From: Trissonchulus latispiculum | Taxonomy: Eukaryota; Nematoda; Enoplea; Enoplida; Ironidae | Length of the DNA: 64,000 nt | Assembly (NCBI GenBank): GCA_030248195.1 | Contig: JASAND010018212.1 | Location: forward strand, 144,553 to 208,552 | Direction of reading: 5' to 3' | Part shown: piece by piece, positions 33,207-44,863 of the stretch | How the letters are laid out: each line of letters begins with the position of its first letter | Position numbering within the stretch: position 1 is the first letter of the stretch | The notes under the pieces: model-generated | What the model saw: the letters and a program-made list of their open reading frames with translations, nothing else | Databases searched by the model: none | What the model was told of the DNA's origin: nothing | Translations under genes and position numbers: made by a program

Positions 33207-34300
33207 CACTCTTTTGCCTACGCCCTTTCAAAACTCAAGATCACTCTCCTTCTCCTACCTACGTTTATTAGTCAAAACTCAGAGTCACTCATTTACCTAC
33301 AGATTAATCCTCCAAAACTAAGAATCCCTCTTGTACCTACAAATTAATATTTCAAAACTAAAAATCACTCATTTGCCTACACTACCGTAATCCCTTAAAT
33401 AACTGCGAATCGTTTGATTTTTTGACCAATAACTTTAAAATTTTGCGTAGGTGCATATTGGAGGCTGATGAATTCAAAAATTCAAAAAAGTAAGGGGGCC
33501 ATTGGGAACCGAGAAGCTCTTGAAAAAATTCTGCTGAAAACTTGCCTACAGGAGTTTTTATGCGCGCTGAGCATTAATCTGAAATAGGTTTTTGTTAGCT
33601 TTGTATATATATATGCTGATGTTTTAAGCTTAACACGTTACCCTTACCAAACTAAAACTTAAAACTTTCATAAAATTTTAAGATTTTGAATTTTTGAATC
33701 CATCATCCTTCAATATGCACCCATACAATATTTCAGTTATTTAGCCAGTTAAAGCTGGGGAAAGCACAAAAGTTTCATAAGTGTAGTACTTACAATGTGT
33801 TATATACAGTCTACATAAAGTTACTAACTAAAGTGTGGCGCAAAAAAGGTATTAAACATTTCTCCTGAATGCGCAAGCTAAAAATTTCTTCTTTCAGCAA
33901 AAGTTTCCCAGATAACAGAGATAAAACGATAAACCGTTAAACACATAAACCCATGTTTTCAAATTTTTGAAGTTTTCAAAATTTTGGATCTCATAAAATT
34001 TCCCTTTCATCATGAGGATTCTAAAAATGGATTTTTTCGTTTTCTGATGAATATTAAATGCAGTTTTAATCACAGTTTTCTATGCACGTTTTTGTGGATG
34101 GCTTTAGTATAATTGATTGTAAATATTGTAAGCAGATGTAAAGGAGATTACGGCAGTGTAGGCAAATGAGTGATTCTTAGTTTTGAAAGATTAAATTGTA
34201 GGTAGAAAAGAGATTTTTAGTTTTGGAGGATTAATTTGTAGGTAAATGAGTGATTTTCAGTTTTGCAGTGTAGGCAAATGAGTGAAACTGAGTTTTCTTA
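33207..34300. repeat. inverted clusters of ~43-bp repeats (foldback element)
   Basis: 33207-33400 holds four direct units (TTCAAAACTxAxxATCACTC followed by CCTACA-AATTAAT). 34150-34300 holds three to four units of the same consensus in opposite orientation (GTAGGCAAATGAGTGATT). A second, inner inverted pair lies at about 33405-33510 and 33650-33760 (GGTGCATATTGGAGGCTGAT and its relative). This looks like a nested foldback element of about 1.1 kb with no coding region. Confidence 0.6.
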
Positions 34301-34955
34301 TTTGATGTCGGCAACTTCAAACAGTAGGTAATAGAATGATAGGTACTAGAGGGATACACGGGTGGCATGTTGCTTATCTGTTTAAGTGAGTCTATATTGT
34401 TTATGTGAGTGAGTGAGGACTCTATATTGCTTCGTAATCGTCGTATTGGTGAACTCATATAAATATTTCGGCTGCATCCTGGCAAATCCGTAACTAATTA
34501 CAGCCTTGGCTTTCACCATCACACTGACCATGCCACCACACTCATGCCTCGCTTATTGCTAGCGTATCCTGTTAAAAATTTCTGAGCGGGCCACACGAGA
34601 AGGCCAGCCTAATACCTATTGCGATGATAGAAATTTGACATATCGGATATCAAGAATCTTACTCAGCATCCATACGACTGGCTGTTCATAATGGATAGTT
34701 TTGTCATTTGCTGATACAGGCAGAATGTTAATATCAAAGCATTCTAAAGAATGTTTGAAAGACAATTAATTTTGGTCTTCTTACGAAGTCCCAGTAACAG
34801 AAACACGTTATCTGAAAGTAGCCCTTGACTACATCTAGCTCGTCTTTTCCAAAAAAGATGAAGTCATAGAGCCTTGCTAAGTAAATGAATAATAGAAATA
34901 AGATCGTGTTGGGCTAATTCCGTTACTATGAGCAGTGTGAATTTGGCTTTAGCTA
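34301..34955. other. spacer upstream of channel copy 5
   Basis: 34665-34950 is paralogous to 20450-21180. It lacks the TTAA insert seen there and so supplies its empty site. No gene is seen. Confidence 0.55.
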
Positions 34956-34996
34956 GTTTGTCAGCATCAGTTGTCATCGTTGCACTACAATAACTC
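34956..34996 (+). promoter_or_regulatory. conserved box upstream of channel copy 5
   Basis: GTTTGTCAGCATCAGTTG through CAATAACTC is shared with copies 3 and 4 (one or two substitutions), although sequence further upstream differs completely. Retention at a fixed distance from the ATG suggests a 5'UTR or initiator element, or simply a duplication boundary. Confidence 0.45.
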
Positions 34997-35022
34997 ATTT
35001 GTCCTCCTATACTAATCGACTC

Positions 35023-36576
35023 ATGGCAAGAAACTCAGAAGTAACCCAACGACGATTGCTGCAGAAATATGTTGAACACACCTCGTTACATGGGATCAGT
35101 GAACTGATTACTCCGGAAGTTGGTTGGGCGAGACCAATCTGGATAATGTTTTTGCTAGGTTCATTAGTTTTGATGGGATTCATGCTGAAGGAAGACATAG
35201 AACGGTTTACAGGACAGCAAACAACGTATCGGTTATCAGTTGAAGAAACATCTGAATTTCCAGCACTATCACTCTGCCAGAACATACGGGAGTTTAGTTT
35301 TCGCGAGGATGTGGTCGCTGAGTACAACTTCACGTGCATCGAACAACTTATCATCACCTCCAAAATCTTGTCAGGTGACCTGCCAGAGAAGTACTGCTTT
35401 TCCAACATCAATCCATACGACTTTGACTACTCTGTGGCATATAAAAAGGACGATCTAGTTTTTCGACATATTGAAACGTATGATGATTACTGGAATTTTT
35501 GGACAACCAACCTGACATATCTCGCGCAGCAGCTTGGATTTGACATTCAAAAGTTTGAGCAGATTTCCTTCAACACCATGAACATCAGTGACTATTATGC
35601 TTTGCAAAATATGCCTCCTACAACAAAAGATTGGTGGCTGCTGGATGATTGCAGCCGTTTTGTTCTACATAGAGAATCAGCGGAGCACTGTAAATACCAT
35701 CGACTAAATATTGAATTTCCTGAAGGAAGAGATGAACAAATAATGATGCAAAAGATACAAAATTATATTGAAAATAACCAAGACTTAGTTTCTGTACTTA
35801 ACTACAGTCTTATGCTGAGTCCGAGCAGCGGGTATTTAACTGAATCTCATGTTGTATATGGAGGGGAACGAAAAACATATTATTGCAGCCGGGTTACTTC
35901 TACTGCTGCAGACAAATTACCCTTTGAGATTCAAGTATGGACACGAAATGAAAAGGATCCAATCTTGTTGGGATTTCCGAGTCATAGCGATAGCTACTCA
36001 CAATTGCTGTCAGTTGGATTTCACTACAGAGTACATCTGTTTATTCCACAACAATATACTACACTCAGCAGGCCGAACCTTCCTTGTCGCGAAGATTGGG
36101 CATATGCTCCCTTTCCCGAACAATGTTTTAACAGATGTCAAATGAATCACATTGAATGTCTGCATAACTGCACGACATGTTCATATGGGAACAACTGCTC
36201 GTGGTCAACGGTTTGCGACCTAAAAATAAAGCGCAAACCCTTGAACGGAAGCAAGGAACAAGCGTGTGAGCAAAAAGCACAACAGTGCTTTGAGCTTTGC
36301 CAAGTTCCTTCTTGCCACAAAAAATTTATTGCTACTTTTGCAGAAGAAATTACACCAGAAGTAGTATGGCCGAATGTATATTTGCAAATTCAGCCCATGT
36401 ATAACTACATATTAAAGTTTGAAGAATACTACATTTATTCCATTTCATCATTTGTGAGCAGCATTGGAGGAATTCTATCTTTATTCTTGGGAGCGTCCAT
36501 TTTATCAATTGGTCAAATAGTATTTTATTGCATAAGTTCTATGAGATTAGCATACTTTGACAACCTGATGGTTTGA
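35023..36576 (+). CDS. DEG/ENaC channel subunit, copy 5, intact
   Basis: A single exon of 517 codons from the ATG at 35023. I chose this ATG because copies 3 and 4 start at the same MARxSEV position. The His-Gly motif is in SLHGISELI and TM1 is WARPIWIMFLLGSLVLMGF. The extracellular domain has the conserved CLHNCTTCSYGNNC and CQVPSCHKKF cysteine blocks. TM2 carries G-A-S at residues 489-491 (SSIGGILSLFLGASILS). The tail after TM2 is only about a dozen residues and ends FDNLMV. As a DEG/ENaC subunit it should sit in the plasma membrane as part of a trimeric sodium-type channel. It is closest to copies 3 and 4 and is the only intact member of that array. Ligand or stimulus is unknown. Confidence 0.94.
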   Translation: MARNSEVTQRRLLQKYVEHTSLHGISELITPEVGWARPIWIMFLLGSLVLMGFMLKEDIERFTGQQTTYRLSVEETSEFPALSLCQNIREFSFREDVVAEYNFTCIEQLIITSKILSGDLPEKYCFSNINPYDFDYSVAYKKDDLVFRHIETYDDYWNFWTTNLTYLAQQLGFDIQKFEQISFNTMNISDYYALQNMPPTTKDWWLLDDCSRFVLHRESAEHCKYHRLNIEFPEGRDEQIMMQKIQNYIENNQDLVSVLNYSLMLSPSSGYLTESHVVYGGERKTYYCSRVTSTAADKLPFEIQVWTRNEKDPILLGFPSHSDSYSQLLSVGFHYRVHLFIPQQYTTLSRPNLPCREDWAYAPFPEQCFNRCQMNHIECLHNCTTCSYGNNCSWSTVCDLKIKRKPLNGSKEQACEQKAQQCFELCQVPSCHKKFIATFAEEITPEVVWPNVYLQIQPMYNYILKFEEYYIYSISSFVSSIGGILSLFLGASILSIGQIVFYCISSMRLAYFDNLMV

Positions 36577-36645
36577 TTTATATTCGATACCACTATTATT
36601 AAAGAATTTGAGTATGACAATTGACAATATACTGTGTTTGTATTG

Positions 36646-36646
<1 letters not shown>
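36577..36646. other. short 3' flank of channel copy 5
   Basis: About 70 bp of AT-rich sequence between the stop codon and the first AAT tract. No feature is seen. Confidence 0.5.

Positions 36647-36740
<94 letters not shown>
36647..36740. repeat. (AAT)n microsatellite, ~31 units
   Basis: A nearly pure AAT tract directly before the first cassette. Shorter versions end every cassette in the following 17.7 kb. Confidence 0.98.
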
Positions 36741-37589
36741 CCTACCGGCATCAACGGGTTGTCGCGCCATCTTTCCTCTTATCGCAGTCCAAACTCAATT
36801 TGTGTACATTTTCAGACATGCGTTCTATCACAACATTTTCTCAGCTCGATGAGAGCTTTCGAATGATACCAAAGATGACCTACTTTGGACAACTTTTATT
36901 TTGCACACTTTGTGGTGTGCAGTGCACACCGGTGCACACCATGCGTTTTCTCTTCTTCCGAATCATCCGTAGCACACCGCCTACATTCCGGCAAAATTTC
37001 AGCTCAATCGGACACTCCTAGCTCGAGAAAATGAAAGAAAAACCCTTAACTGGCCGTTTTTGCCGACTTTGCCCGGTTTTTGGCCATTTTTGGCGCCAAA
37101 ACTCAAAGTGGGTACATTTTCACACTTTGGTTCTATTACAACTTTTTCTTAGCTCGATGAGAGCTTTCGAATGATGTCAAAATGAGCCATGTTCGACAAT
37201 TTTCAATTTTGACCACTCTGCAGCATCACTGTATCAAGTACTTTTTGAGTTATAAATCAAGTTTGCGGCATTTTCAGATATATGTTCTATGATAACGTTT
37301 TCGTTTCTCGCCGAGAGCTTTCGAATAATACCAAACACGACCCACTTTGGACAACTTTTGATTTTGCACACTTTGGGGTGTGCAGCGCACACCGGTGCAC
37401 ACCATGCGCTGCCCTCGCTTCCGGTACCACTTCAGATCACGCCCTAGCCGCATGCAAAATTTCAGCTCGATCGGTCCAGCCAATCTCGAGAAAAAGGGGG
37501 GAGGGACACAATTGTTTACCGATATAATAAATAAAAATAAAAAAACTAGCGAAGTAGCGAGAATGGGTTGCCGCGGCAGTTTCCGTTAG

Positions 37590-38060
37590 GTTCCGGGTTT
37601 TCTTTCAGAAGAATGCAACAGTTTTTTGGTCGTAACTTTCGTTAGACGCATTTCAGGAAAATGCCGCAAGCAGAAAAGTTGTTCAGCTCGACGAGCTCTT
37701 TAATTTGAGTATCATATCGACCACTTTCGGAAAACTTTTTCAAAATCCGGGTTTTCCGGAATTCCCTGATTTTCAGTTTTTCGGCTGTAACTTTCGCTAG
37801 ACGCATTCCCGGAAAATGCCGCAAGCAGAAAAGTTGTTCAGCTCGACGAGCTCTTTCATTTGATTATCATATCGACCACTTTCGGAAAACTTTTTCAGAA
37901 TCCGGGTTTTCCGGAATTCCCGGATTTTCAGTTTTTCGGCTGTAACTTTCGCTAGACGCATTTCCGGAAAATGCCGCAAGAAGGAAAGATGTTCAGCTCG
38001 ACGAGCTCTTTCATTTGAGTGCCATATTGACCACTTTCGGAAAATTTTCAAAATCCGGAA
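37590..38060. repeat. satellite family 1, ~155-bp units
   Basis: Three direct units with AACTTTCGCTAGACGCATTT starts at about 37636, 37789 and 37946. Each has the core CAGCTCGACGAGCTCTTT(C/A)ATTT and a CCGGAATT/CCGGGTTTTCCGGAATTCC stretch. More copies occur singly in cassettes up to 45.3 kb. Confidence 0.85.
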
Positions 38061-38370
38061 TTTTCCGGGTCCGGTATCTCGAAATCCGGAAATTTTCCTG
38101 AAATTTCGATTTCAGTTGCGAAATCAGCGTGGTCGAATTACCCTATGACCAAATTTTAAGCAAAATCGGAGACAAAAAATTTTTACGTTTCCCTTGGTCC
38201 CCCCTTACCATTCTAAAAAATTCCGGGATTCGCCATTCCCGGAATCCGGGAAGTACCGAACTGCCCGCGCTTCCGGGAGCACTTTAGGCCCCAACTCCCC
38301 CTGAAAATTTCAGCCGGATCGGTCCAGCCAATCAAAAGTTAGAGGGGGGACAGGGGTGGTAAAGAGATTA

Positions 38371-38578
38371 ATAAACGGACATACCCAGATGAAAGGGTTG
38401 CCTTTTTGTTGAAAAAAGCGGCAACCCAATAATAATAAACGGACATACCCAGATGAAAGGGTAGCCTTTTTTGTGTAAAAAGCGGCAGCCCAATAAATAA
38501 ATAAATAAATAAAGAAACTTACCCATAACAAAGGGTTGTCTTTTTTTAAAAAAATGCGACAACCCAATAATAATAATA
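38371..38578. repeat. three hairpin mini-elements with AAT tails
   Basis: Two units begin AAACGGACATACCCAGATGA and carry the stem GGGTTGCC/GGCAACCC (or GGGTAGCC with GGCAGCCC), then AATAAT or (AATA)n. A third begins GAAACTTACCCATAACAAAG with stem GGGTTGTC/GACAACCC. The change in one stem arm (GGGTAGCC) is matched only partly by the other. Confidence 0.8.
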
Positions 38579-38654
38579 ACAAGCTTATTTGCATGAATGG
38601 GTTGCCGTTGTCATTTTTCCTCTTATAAACACGAAATTTTCTGTGTACAGCAGG

Positions 38655-39048
38655 GTATTTTTTAGGCATTCTTTTCGGGGGGGGCTTCCCCGGGCCCCCC
38701 CCCCCGGGGGGGGGGGGGGGGAAGAAATTTTCGGGGGGGGGGAAGATTTTTTTGCAAAAATGAGCCAAAAATTGGTATTTTTGGCGTATTTTGCATGGTG
38801 AAACGCAAAAAGTTCTCAAAAATGCCAGGATTTAAGCTAAAAATAGCTATTTTGTCGAAAAAATCTCCGGCGAAGCCGGAAATTTTTTGAAAATTGGCCT
38901 ATTTTTGGCAAAAATTTGGGCCTCCAAAAAATCCCGGGGGGGGAAGCAAAAATCCCGGGAGGGGGCGATTTCGGGGGGGGAGGCATTTTCGGGGGGGAGG
39001 TCAATTTCGGGGGGCCCCCCCGGCCCCCCCCTGTAAAAAATACCCTGC
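38655..39048. mobile_element. TIR insert with extreme G/C runs
   Basis: CAGGGTATTTTTTA and its inverted form TAAAAAATACCCTG bound ~390 bp inside cassette T. The interior has G and C runs up to 17 and a CCGGCGAAGCCGG hairpin flanked by TTTTTTGCAAAAATG and AATTTTTTGAAAA. The design matches the insert at 7488-7922. No exact duplication of the target is evident. Confidence 0.65.
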
Positions 39049-39459
39049 ACAGTACCACGGAATCCGTAAATATTTCCGGAAATTTCGATTTTAGTTTACT
39101 TTTTACGATTTTTACGTTTACTCTAGTTTACGAATTACCCTATGACCAACTTTTGAGAGAAATCGGAGACAAAAAATTTTTGGTCCAAAATCCGGGTTTT
39201 CGGGAATTCCCGGATTTTCGGTTTTTCGGCCATAAGTTTCGCTAGACGCATTTCCGGAAAATGTCACAAGAAGGAAAGTTGTTCAGCTCGACGAGCTCTT
39301 TCATTTGAGTACCATATCGACCACTTTCGAAAAAATTTTCAAAATCCGGAATTTTCCGGGTCCGATATCTCGAAATCCGAAAATTTTCCGGAAATTTCGA
39401 TTTCAGTTTCGAAATCAGCGTGGTCGAATTACCCTATTACAAACTTTTAAGCAAAATCG

Positions 39460-42400
39460 GAGACAAAAAACTTTTCCGGTCAAAATCCGGGTTTTCGGAA
39501 ATTCCCGGATTTTCAGTTTTTTGGCCATAACTTTCGCTAGACGCATTTCCGGAAAATGTCACAAGAAGAAAAGTTGTTCAGCTCGGCGAGCTCTTTCATT
39601 TGAGTACCATGTTGACCACTTTTGGAGAAATTTTTCAAAATCCGGAATTTTCCGGGTCGAATATCTCGAAATCCGTAAATTTTCCGGAAATTTCGATTTA
39701 AGTTTTGAAATCAGCGCTATCGAGTTACCCTATGACCAACTTTTGAGCAAAATCGGAGACAAAAGATTTTTACGTTTCCCTTGGTCCCCCCTTACCATTT
39801 TAAAAAATTCCGGGATTCGCCATTCCCGGAATCCGGGAAGTACGGAACTGCCCGTGTTTCCGGGAGCACTTTAGGTCACCCCCAACTCCTCCTGAAAATT
39901 TCAGCCGGATCGGTCCAGCCAATCAAAAGTTAGAGGGGGGGGACAAGAATCCGGAGAATAATAAATAATAAACTAGCGCTACTGCAAGAATGTGTTGCCC
40001 ACAACAGGTTTTTCTGTTTATTTTTCTGCCATAACTTTCGCTAGACGCATTTTCAGAAAATGTCGCAAGAAGGAAAGTTGCTCAGCTCGACGAGCTCTTT
40101 CATTTGAGCCCCATACCGACCACTTTTGGGGAAATTTTTCAAAATCCGGAATTTTCCGGAACGAATACCTCGAAATCCGTAAATTTTCGGGAAATTTCGG
40201 TTTTAGTTTTGAAATCAGCGTGGTCGAGTTACCCAATAACCAACTTTTGAGCGGAATCGGAGACAAAAAATTTTTGACCAAATTTTGGATTTTGAAATTT
40301 CGCTTTGGTCCCCCCTTACCATCCGAAAAATTCCGGGATTCGCCATTCCCGGAATCCGGAAGGTATCGGAGCCATCTTGCTGCCCGGAGATGTCCTAGTC
40401 AAGGGCTTCAAAATAAGGTATCAACCACCCCTGTACCCCTTCCCAATCTCGAGATCTAGGGGGGGGGGACAGACGGATAATAATAATAATAATAATAACT
40501 AGCGCTACTGCAAGAATGTGTTGCCCACGACACATTCCTTTGGGGTATAAATTTAGCTAGACACCTTTCAGGCTGTTTCTGTCCAGGAAATCTGTCCCAG
40601 GACTCAAAGAGCTTTCAATTAGGTACCATATTGCCCCTGTTTCAACGAATTTTTGAAAATCCGGTTTTTTCCGGGAATTCCGGATTTTCCAATCTGCGGC
40701 CATAATTTTCGCTAGAAATATTTCCGGAAAACATGGTAATGATAAAAATTACCCAGCTCGACGAGCTCTTTCATTTAAGTACCATATCGACCACTTTTGG
40801 AGAAATTTTTCAAAATCCGGAATTTTCCGGGTCCTATATCTCGAAATCCGGAAATTTTCCGGAGATTTCTATTTCAGTTTCGAAATCAGCGTGTCCGAGT
40901 TACCCTATGACCAACTTTTGAGCGAAATCGGAGACAAAAAATTTTTGACCAAATTTTGGATTTTGAAATTTCGCCTTGGTCCCCCCTTACCAACCGAAAA
41001 ATTCCGGGATTCGCCATTCCCGGAATCCGGAAGGTATCGGAGCCATCTTGCTTCCCGGAGATGTCCCAGTCAAGGGCTTCAAAATAAGGTATCAACCACC
41101 TCTGTACCCCTTCCCAATCTCGAGATCTAGGGGGGGGGACAGACGGATAATAATAATAATAATAATAATAAATCCTACCGGCATCAACGGGTTGTCGCGC
41201 ATTTTCCTCTTATCTAAAGGGCCAAAACTCAGTTTTGGTACATTTTCAGAACTTGGTTCTATTGCAACCTTCTTCCTACTCGTTGAGGGCTTTCCAATGA
41301 GTACCATATCGACTACTTTTGAGACAAATTTTAAAAATTCCGATTTTCCGGGAATTCCCGGATTTTCGGTTTTTCGGACGGAACTTTCGCTAGGCGCATT
41401 TCCGGAAAATGTCGCAAGAAGGAAAGTTGCTCAGCTCGACGAGCTCTTTCATTTGAGTACCATATCCACTACTTTTGAAGAAATTTTTCAAAATCCGGAA
41501 TTTTCCGTAACGAATATCTCGATATCCGTAAATTTTCCGGAAATTTCGATTTCAGTTTCGAAATCAGCATGGTCGAATTACCCTATGACCAACTTTTGAG
41601 CGAAATCGGAGACAAAAAACTTTTCCGGTCAAAATCCGGGTTTTCGGAAATTCCCGGATTTTCAGTTTTTTGGCCATAACTTTCGCTAGACGCATTTCCG
41701 GAAAATGTCACAAGAAGAAAAGTTGTTCAGCTCGGCGAGCTCTTTCATTTGAGTACCATGTTGACCACTTTTGGAGAAATTTTTCAAAATCCGGAATTTT
41801 CCGGGTCGAATATCTCGAAATCCGTAAATTTTCCGGAAATTTCGATTTAAGTTTTGAAATCAGCGCTATCGAGTTACCCTATGACCAACTTTTGAGCAAA
41901 ATCGGAGACAAAAGATTTTTACGTTTCCCTTGGTCCCCCCCTTACCATTTTAAAAAATTCCGGGATTCGCCATTCCCGGAATCCGGGAAGTACGGAACTG
42001 CCCGTGTTTCCGGGAGCACTTTAGGTCACCCCCAACTCCTCCTGAAAATTTCAGCCGGATCGGTCCAGCCAATCAAAAGTTAGAGGGGGGGGGACAAGAA
42101 TCCGGAGAATAATAAATAATAAACTAGCGCTACTGCAAGAATGTGTTGCCCACAACAGGTTTTTCTGTTTATTTTTCTGCCATAACTTTCGCTAGACGCA
42201 TTTTCAGAAAATGTCTCAAGAAGGAAAGTTGCTCAGCTCGACGAGCTCTTTCATTTGAGCCCCATACCGACCACTTTTGGGGAAATTTTTCAAAATCCGG
42301 AATTTTCCGGAACGAATACCTCGAAATCCGTAAATTTTCGGGAAATTTCGGTTTTAGTTTCGAAATCAGCGTGGTCGAGTTACCCAATAACCAACTTTTG

Positions 42401-43310
42401 AGCGGAATCGGAGACAAAAAATTTTTGACCAAATTTTGGATTTTTGAAATTTCGCCTTGGTCCCCCCTTACCATCCGAAAAATTCCGGGATTCGCCATTC
42501 CCGGAATCCGGAAGGTATCGGAGCCATCTTTCTGCCCGGAGATGTCCTAGTCAAGGGCTTCAAAATAAGGTATCAACCACCCCTGTACCCCTTCCCAATC
42601 TCGAGATCTAGGGGGGGGACAGACGGATAATAATAATAATAATAATAACTAGCGCTACTGCAAGAATGTGTTGCCCACGACACATTCCTTTGGGGTATAA
42701 ATTTAGCTAGACACCTTTCAGGCTGTTTCTGTCCAGGAAATCTGTCCCAGGACTCAAAGAGCTTTCAATTAGGTACCATATTGCCCCTGTTTCAACGAAT
42801 TTTTGAAAATCCGGTTTTTTCCGGGAATTCCGGATTTTCCAATCTGCGGCCATAATTTTCGCTAGAAATATTTCCGGAAAACATGGTAATGATAAAAATT
42901 ACCCAGCTCGACGAGCTCTTTCATTTAAGTACCATATCGACCACTTTTGGAGAAATTTTTCAAAATCCGGAATTTTCCGGGTCCTATATCTCGAAATCCG
43001 GAAATTTTCCGGAAATTTCGATTTCAGTTTCGAAATCAGCGTGTCCGAGTTACCCTATGACCAACTTTTGAGCGAAATCGGAGACAAAAAATTTTTGACC
43101 AAATTTTGGATTTTGAAATTTCGCCTTGGTCCCCCCTTACCAACCGAAAAATTCCGGGATTCGCCATTCCCGGAATCCGGAAGGTATCGGAGCCATCTTG
43201 CTTCCCGGAGATGTCCCAGTCAAGGGCTTCAAAATAAGGTATCAACCACCTCTGTACCCCTTCCCAATCTCGAGATCTAGGGGGGGGACAGACGGATAAT
43301 AATAATAATA
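39460..43310. repeat. ~1.7-kb near-identical direct duplication, offset 2150 bp
   Basis: 39460-41160 recurs as about 41610-43310 with very few differences, spanning two R-cassettes. This indicates recent unequal exchange or conversion within the array. Confidence 0.8.
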
Positions 43311-43320
43311 ATAATAATAA

Positions 43321-44804
43321 GTCAAAAGGCATCAAGTGGTTCCCGCCCGACATTTTTCCGTTTATAGTACGGGCTCATTTTCTGGTAAAGTATTTGGTTT
43401 CATGCTTTGCGTCTATTATAACAGTTTCCCAGCTCATCAAGAGCTTTCGGTTGATGCAATTATCAGCCAGATCCGACAAAGTTCAATTTTTACCCTTTTG
43501 ACCAGTTTGGTTAATTGTGACCCCTTTCAAACATTGTAACTCATTTTTCCTACATTTTGACGCTTTGGCCCTATTACAACTTTTTATCTAAGTAACGAGA
43601 GCTTTCGAATGGTACCCATGTCATCCCAATTGGACAATTTTTAATTTTGACCCATTTTGACCGGTTTTGGCCATTTTTGACCCCTTTGAGGCTCCGTAAC
43701 TCATTTTTCCTACATTTTAGCGCTTTACCCCTATTACAACTTTTTATCCACGCAACGAGACCTGTCGAATGGTATCCATATTGGGGGGTTTCCGACAACT
43801 TTTAATTTTGACCCATTTTGACCGGTTTTGGCCATTTTTGACCCCTTTGGAGCCCCGTAACTCATTTCTCCTACATTTTGGCGCTGTACCCCTATTACAA
43901 TTTTTTACCTACGCAACGAGAGCTTTCGAATGATACCCATATTGGGAGGTTTCCGGCAACTTTTATTTTTGACCCATTTTGGCCGTTTTTGGCCATCATT
44001 TTTGACCATTTGTGGCCCCGTAACTCATTTCTCCTATATTTTGGCGCTTTATCCCTATTACAACTTTTTATCCACGCAACGAGAGCTTTCGAATGATATC
44101 CATATTGTGGGTTTCCGACAATTTTTAATTTTGACCCATTTTGACCGGTTTTGGCCATTTTTGACCCCTTTGAGGCCCCGTAACTCATTTCTCCTACATT
44201 TTGGCGCTTTACCCCTATTACAACTTTTTACCTACGCAACGAGAGCTTTCGAATGATATCCATATTGAGGGGGTTTCCGTCACTTTCAATTTTGACCATT
44301 TGCAGCATCACCGTATCGAGTAATTGCGAATTGCGTGACACTATGGTACCCAGGTGCCCGGAGGGTCTTCCCGCATCGGGTGCCACCATACATGCAAAAT
44401 TTCAGGCCAACTAGCTGACTCTAGCTCGTGATAAAGGCGGAAAACCCCTTCAAACGGCCGTTTTGGCCGTTTTTGGCCATTTTTGACCCTTTTTCGCCTC
44501 ATAACTAAAAATGGGTGCATTTTCAGGCCTTGACCCAATTACAACTTTTTCATGGCTCGACGAGAGCTTTCGAATGATACCAAAATTAGCTCATTTGGAC
44601 AACTTTTTTATTTTACTCATTTTTACTCACGGGGGTGCTCCGGGAGCACCTCTGCTCCCCCGGGGCTCCCCGCGCTTCCGGGAGCAGTTCAAGTCAAGAC
44701 CTTCAAAATGAGGTATCAACCACCTCTCTACCTTTTCCCAATCTCGAGATAGAGGGAGGGGACACGAAAATGTGAACAATAATAAGAATAAGAAGAATAA
44801 TAAT
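43321..44804 (+). repeat. Q cassette with five 160-bp units
   Basis: Head at 43321. Satellite units, each starting GTAACTCATTT, lie at 43538, 43696, 43857, 44020 and 44180. A unique 3' part follows (GGTACCCAGGTGCCCGGAGG, a GGTGCTCCGGGAGCACC hairpin and CCAATCTCGAGATAGAGG). The tail is (AATAAG/AAT)n. Its first 900 bp are almost identical to 46951-47860. Confidence 0.85.
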
Positions 44805-44863
44805 AAACATGTCCAGAACATAGGGTTCCAAACCCTTTGGAAAAGGGCGGGAACCCAATAAAT
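44805..44863. repeat. hairpin mini-element
   Basis: One copy of the unit beginning ACATGTCCAGAACATAGGG with stem GGGTTCC/GGGAACCC, placed between a Q tail and a P head. Confidence 0.85.

Noticed and set aside
36525..36866. Long frames of poly-Asn, poly-Ile or poly-Tyr across the AAT tract.
   Set aside because: They are the three readings of a pure trinucleotide repeat.
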